NCBI GenBank assembly: GCA_003519545.1
Contig: DOWN01000007.1
Span: 449 to 9,431 of the forward strand
DNA: 8,983 nt
Direction of reading: 5' to 3'
DNA from: Bacteroidota bacterium
GTDB lineage: Bacteria; Bacteroidota; Ignavibacteria; Tepidaquicellales; Tepidaquicellaceae
Both the position numbers and the translations under genes were made by a program. This document shows, in pieces, positions 6,134 through 8,983 of this stretch. The first letter of the stretch is position 1. Each line of letters starts with the position of its first letter. The notes beneath the pieces are model-generated. The model had not been told where the DNA came from. It ran no database searches and saw only the letters and a program-made list of their open reading frames with translations.

Positions 6134-8033
6134 TTTCTTTTAATTTATTTTCTGAAAAATAATTTTTTAAAATCTCTGCTGTTTTTTTACCTGCCTGCTT
6201 TTCAAAATCTTCAAAGTTTTCTGAAATAAGTTTTTCAATGTTTGAAACCGATCCGAATTTTTTTAATAAGTTTGCCGCTTTGGTTTTTCCTATTCCTTTT
6301 ATCTCCTCAAGTTCAGATGTAAATGTTCTTTTACTTCTCAAACTTCTGTGAAATGTTATCGCGAATCTGTGTGCCTCATCTCTTATTCTTTGTAAAAGTT
6401 TCAGTCCGCTTGAAGTGTGCGGAATTGACTGTGCTTCAGGATTTCCCGGTAAAAAAACTTCTTCAAGTCTTTTCGCAAGCCCAATAACATTCAGCTTTTC
6501 CAATCCTATATCCGTCAAAACTTTTACCGCAGATGATAACTGCCCCTTTCCTCCGTCAATTACAATTAAATCCGGAACAGCAGAAAATGATTCATCTTTC
6601 TCCACTCCTTTTCCTGATTCATTTTCATTACCGGAATCTAATCTTCTGAATCTTCTGTGTATAACCTCCCGCATTGATAAAAAATCATCCGGCTTACCTG
6701 TTTCGTTTAAAACATTTGTTAGTTTAAATTTTCTGTAATCTGATTTTCTCGGTTTTGCATCTGTGAATACCACCATAGAAGCAACTGTATCTGTTCCCTG
6801 AATATGCGAAATATCATAACACTCAATCCTTCTCGGTAATTTGCTTAATCGTAAATCTCTTTTTAATGCCTCAAGTGAATGTGGAATAAATTCTTTTTTT
6901 AATCTCTGTATCTTTAGTTCATCAAGCACAAATTTTGCATTTGCCTTAACCATATTCACAAGTTTTGCCTTATCTCCAATCTTAGGAACAACTATTTCAA
7001 TCTTATCTTCTCTTTTTATCTCAAGCCATTTTTTTAATGTATCAATATCTTCTATCTCTTTTTCAAGATATATCTGTTCAGGAATATACTCCGCTTTTAA
7101 ATAATAATTTGTTACAAAATTTTCTATCACCTCATCATCTTCTTTCTCCAATACATTATTTATATATGAGTGAGATTTACCAATAACTTTTCCGTCTCTT
7201 ACTTTTAACACCATTCCAACTGCATCATTATCTTCCCGCTCAATTGCAAATATATCCCTGTCCGTCATTTCCTCATCCACCATTTTTTGTTTTGATGAAT
7301 AAACTTCAAGAGCTTCAATTTTATCTCTAAGTTTTGCGGCTTTTTCAAATTCCAAATTTGAAGAAAGTTCATTCATCTGCACATTCAACTCTTTAATCAG
7401 TGAAGTTGTTTTTCCGTTTAACATTTTTGCAACCTGAGTTATCATCCTGTTGTATTCTTCCTTGCTCTGATAGCCCTCGCAAGGTCCCTCACATTTTTTT
7501 ATATGATAATCCAGACATACTTTAAACTTACCTGTGGCAATTGTTTCTTCTGTAAGATTTAATTTACATGATCTGATTTGAAATATATCTCTGATTGATT
7601 TCAGAGCATACCTCATATTTTTTACATCCGTATATGGACCAAAATATTTTGATCCGTCAGACCTTTTTTTTCGTGTAGGGAAAACTCTCGGAAATGGTTC
7701 TTTTGTGATTACTATATATGGGTATGATTTATCATCTTTGAGGTTTATATTATATCGGGGTTTTAATTCTTTTATCAGATTCAGTTCAAGTATCAGTGCC
7801 TCCACCTCATTATCAGTCTGTAAAATTTCTATATCTTCTGTTTTGGATACAAGAATATCCAGTCGTGTGGTATAAGCAGGTCTGTTTTGAAAATACTGTC
7901 GGACTCTGTTTCTTAATACTTTGGCTTTACCAACATATAAAACCTTACCGGTTTTATCTTTAAACTGATAAACCCCCGGTGTGTTTGGTAAATTACTGAG
8001 TTTGTCTTTTATATTTTCAGAAAGTGGATTCAA
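6123..8033 (-). CDS. uvrC: Excinuclease ABC subunit C
   Basis: UvrC makes both incisions in nucleotide excision repair after UvrA/UvrB find the lesion. All parts of the 636-residue protein are recognisable. The N-terminal GIY-YIG nuclease for the 3' cut spans about 15-95, with GVY at 20-22, YVG at 33-35, Arg-43, Glu-83 and Asn-95. Four cysteines (156, 173, 181, 185) have spacing like the [4Fe-4S] ligands reported in the Escherichia coli protein. The UVR helical hairpin that contacts UvrB is near 215-245. The RNase H-like domain for the 5' cut shows Asp-407 (CYDISHIQG), Asp-493 (VIDGGKGQ) and His-555 (DEAHRFA). Helix-hairpin-helix DNA binding lies at 574-626. A Ser/Glu/Lys-rich insertion sits at about 467-485. 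The start codon is TTG (8033-8031): no in-frame ATG exists before the nuclease domain. The upstream mce stop is 23 bases away, and the VOC start overlaps its 3' end. Confidence 0.96.
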   Translation of the reverse strand: MNPLSENIKDKLSNLPNTPGVYQFKDKTGKVLYVGKAKVLRNRVRQYFQNRPAYTTRLDILVSKTEDIEILQTDNEVEALILELNLIKELKPRYNINLKDDKSYPYIVITKEPFPRVFPTRKKRSDGSKYFGPYTDVKNMRYALKSIRDIFQIRSCKLNLTEETIATGKFKVCLDYHIKKCEGPCEGYQSKEEYNRMITQVAKMLNGKTTSLIKELNVQMNELSSNLEFEKAAKLRDKIEALEVYSSKQKMVDEEMTDRDIFAIEREDNDAVGMVLKVRDGKVIGKSHSYINNVLEKEDDEVIENFVTNYYLKAEYIPEQIYLEKEIEDIDTLKKWLEIKREDKIEIVVPKIGDKAKLVNMVKANAKFVLDELKIQRLKKEFIPHSLEALKRDLRLSKLPRRIECYDISHIQGTDTVASMVVFTDAKPRKSDYRKFKLTNVLNETGKPDDFLSMREVIHRRFRRLDSGNENESGKGVEKDESFSAVPDLIVIDGGKGQLSSAVKVLTDIGLEKLNVIGLAKRLEEVFLPGNPEAQSIPHTSSGLKLLQRIRDEAHRFAITFHRSLRSKRTFTSELEEIKGIGKTKAANLLKKFGSVSNIEKLISENFEDFEKQAGKKTAEILKNYFSENKLKENEI

Positions 8034-8056
8034 TTTCTTAAAATTAGATGAGAAAA

Positions 8057-8458
8057 TTATTTCTCTTTATGCTGCGAGAGTTCTATCAGTATATTGTTTG
8101 TGGATTTCGGGTGGAGAAATGCTATCAGCATATCGTCTGCTCCTGTTCGCGGGGTTTCGTTAATTAATTCTATTCCGCCTGCTTTGAGTTCGCTAAGCGA
8201 TTTGAAAATATCCGGTACATCAAACGAACAGTGATGTATCCCCTCTCCTTTTTTTTCTATGAATTTTGATATCGGAGATTCCGGTGATGTCCCTTCCAGA
8301 AGTTCTATATCCATATTTTCTAAATGGATTTTTCTTACATTAACTTTCTGCTCTTCTACATATTCTGTTTCGCTTGCTTTCGCTCCAAATATTTTTTCAA
8401 ACACCGGAACTGCATCTTGTAGCGACTTTACCGCTATACCTAAATGATTTAATTTCAA
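8057..8458 (-). CDS. mce: Methylmalonyl-CoA epimerase
   Basis: This VOC-fold enzyme of 133 residues interconverts (R)- and (S)-methylmalonyl-CoA in the propionyl-CoA/succinyl-CoA route, feeding the B12-dependent mutase. Family marks are NHLGIAV at 4-10 with metal ligand His-5, VEEQKV at 34-39 containing the likely catalytic Glu-36, DIELLEGTSPESPI at 50-63 with Glu-52, GIHHCSFDV at 73-81 and ILIELSQ at 123-129 with Glu-126. Length is normal for a bacterial epimerase. Translation must start at TTG (8458-8456): a TAA lies four codons upstream with no ATG between, and family members begin only a few residues before the first metal-binding His. The guanylyltransferase stop is 15 bases upstream and uvrC begins 23 bases downstream, so it sits mid-operon. 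No mutase gene is in the window. Confidence 0.9.
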   Translation of the reverse strand: MKLNHLGIAVKSLQDAVPVFEKIFGAKASETEYVEEQKVNVRKIHLENMDIELLEGTSPESPISKFIEKKGEGIHHCSFDVPDIFKSLSELKAGGIELINETPRTGADDMLIAFLHPKSTNNILIELSQHKEK

Positions 8459-8473
8459 TTTAATTGTTTAACT

Positions 8474-8983
8474 TTATAAATAATTATCCAGTCCTTTTCT
8501 CTTTAGATATTCCACTACTTCTTTCACTTTTTGTGATTCTGATTTTTTACAAATTAATAATCCGTTTTCTGTATTAATCACAAGTAAATCTTCCACACCT
8601 ATCAGTGCTGTAAATCCTGCATCACTCATTACAAGTGAATTTTTACTTTCAAGTGCCTGTGCTTTTCCAAACATAACATTTCCGTTTTCATCTTTCTGAT
8701 TTATATTATAAATTTCATCCCACGAGCCGACATCGTTCCACCCAAATTCACTTTTTATTGTATATACGTTCTCTGCTTTTTCCATTATACCGTAATCAAT
8801 TGAAATTCCTTTTATCTGTCCATAAACATCTTCAAGTTCTTTGTTAAAGTCTTTTGAAAATAAATGTTTCTCAAGTGATAAAATTGATTCGAACATATCA
8901 GGTAATGATGACTTCATTTCATTCAGTATAATGTCTGTTCTGAAAATAAACATACCTGAATTCCATAAAAAATCTCCGCTTTC
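8474..8983 (-). CDS. manC: Mannose-1-phosphate guanylyltransferase, C-terminal part (5' end outside window)
   Basis: The reading frame is open to the right edge, giving the last 169 residues of a longer protein; the ATG inside it (8953) is an internal methionine, not the start. The enzyme makes GDP-mannose from mannose-1-phosphate and GTP for glycans and GDP-sugar derivatives. Motifs of the family are FLWNSGMFIFR at 5-15, SIDYGIMEKAENV at 61-73, FGWNDVGSWDEI at 80-91 and a final strand region LIGVEDLLVINTENGLLICKK at 127-147 (given as positions of interest), ending shortly after SQKVKEVVEYL. It stops about 20 residues beyond this, so it lacks the C-terminal phosphomannose isomerase cupin found in bifunctional ManC/AlgA proteins. 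It is the most upstream visible gene of the manC-mce-uvrC-VOC run. Confidence 0.88.
   Translation of the reverse strand, partial: ESGDFLWNSGMFIFRTDIILNEMKSSLPDMFESILSLEKHLFSKDFNKELEDVYGQIKGISIDYGIMEKAENVYTIKSEFGWNDVGSWDEIYNINQKDENGNVMFGKAQALESKNSLVMSDAGFTALIGVEDLLVINTENGLLICKKSESQKVKEVVEYLKRKGLDNYL

Noticed and set aside
6415..7104. Two plus-strand open frames of 107 and 87 residues
   Set aside because: Both are antisense to well-conserved uvrC and rich in Ser/Phe as expected from the reverse of Lys/Glu-rich coding sequence.
7981..8447. Plus-strand open frames of 60 and 62 residues
   Set aside because: They are antisense to the uvrC start and to mce; no recognisable domain or start signal.
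8951..8953. ATG as the start of the guanylyltransferase
   Set aside because: The codons upstream to the edge continue the family motif (WNSG before MFIFR), so this is an internal methionine.

Overview
The window is AT-rich bacterial DNA, densely coded, with ten protein genes and no gap longer than about 115 bases. The best guess for the source is a member of the Ignavibacteria or a close relative in the Bacteroidetes/Chlorobi group. The grounds are two secreted proteins with the sorting-tail signature QNYPNPFNP of the type IX secretion system (T9SS), mature secreted proteins predicted to begin with glutamine, few visible Shine-Dalgarno sequences, and one good match to the Bacteroidetes-type promoter (TTG, 20 bases, TAATTTTG). 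Nothing in the window fixes the species.

Layout, left to right. Bases 1-3099 hold two adjacent minus-strand genes for secreted T9SS cargo proteins; the left one runs off the window edge inside its sorting tail. Bases 3138-5357 hold three more minus-strand genes: a nitrilase-superfamily amidohydrolase, a Rossmann-fold NADP oxidoreductase of the F420-dependent NADP reductase family, and a DJ-1/PfpI protein. Divergent from these, at 5471-5812 on the plus strand, is an HxlR-type repressor gene. The 113-base gap between the HxlR and DJ-1 genes carries a candidate operator and promoter. The HxlR gene meets a minus-strand run end to end. Read right to left, that run is a mannose-1-phosphate guanylyltransferase (5' end outside the window), methylmalonyl-CoA epimerase, excinuclease subunit UvrC and a small VOC (glyoxalase-fold) protein. 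Spacings within it are 15 and 23 bases and an 11-base overlap, so it is probably one transcript.

How the genes may work together. HxlR, DJ-1/PfpI and the NADP oxidoreductase look like a regulated stress or carbonyl-detoxification cassette; the nitrilase downstream may be co-transcribed. The manC-mce-uvrC-VOC run mixes sugar-nucleotide synthesis, propionate metabolism and DNA repair, as housekeeping operons often do. I see no clear undescribed system, mobile element, CRISPR array or RNA gene. The most useful details are the cysteine-free HxlR regulator with its tandem-repeat operator candidate, the TTG start codons of two successive genes (mce and uvrC), and the overlapping or abutting gene ends around the VOC gene.
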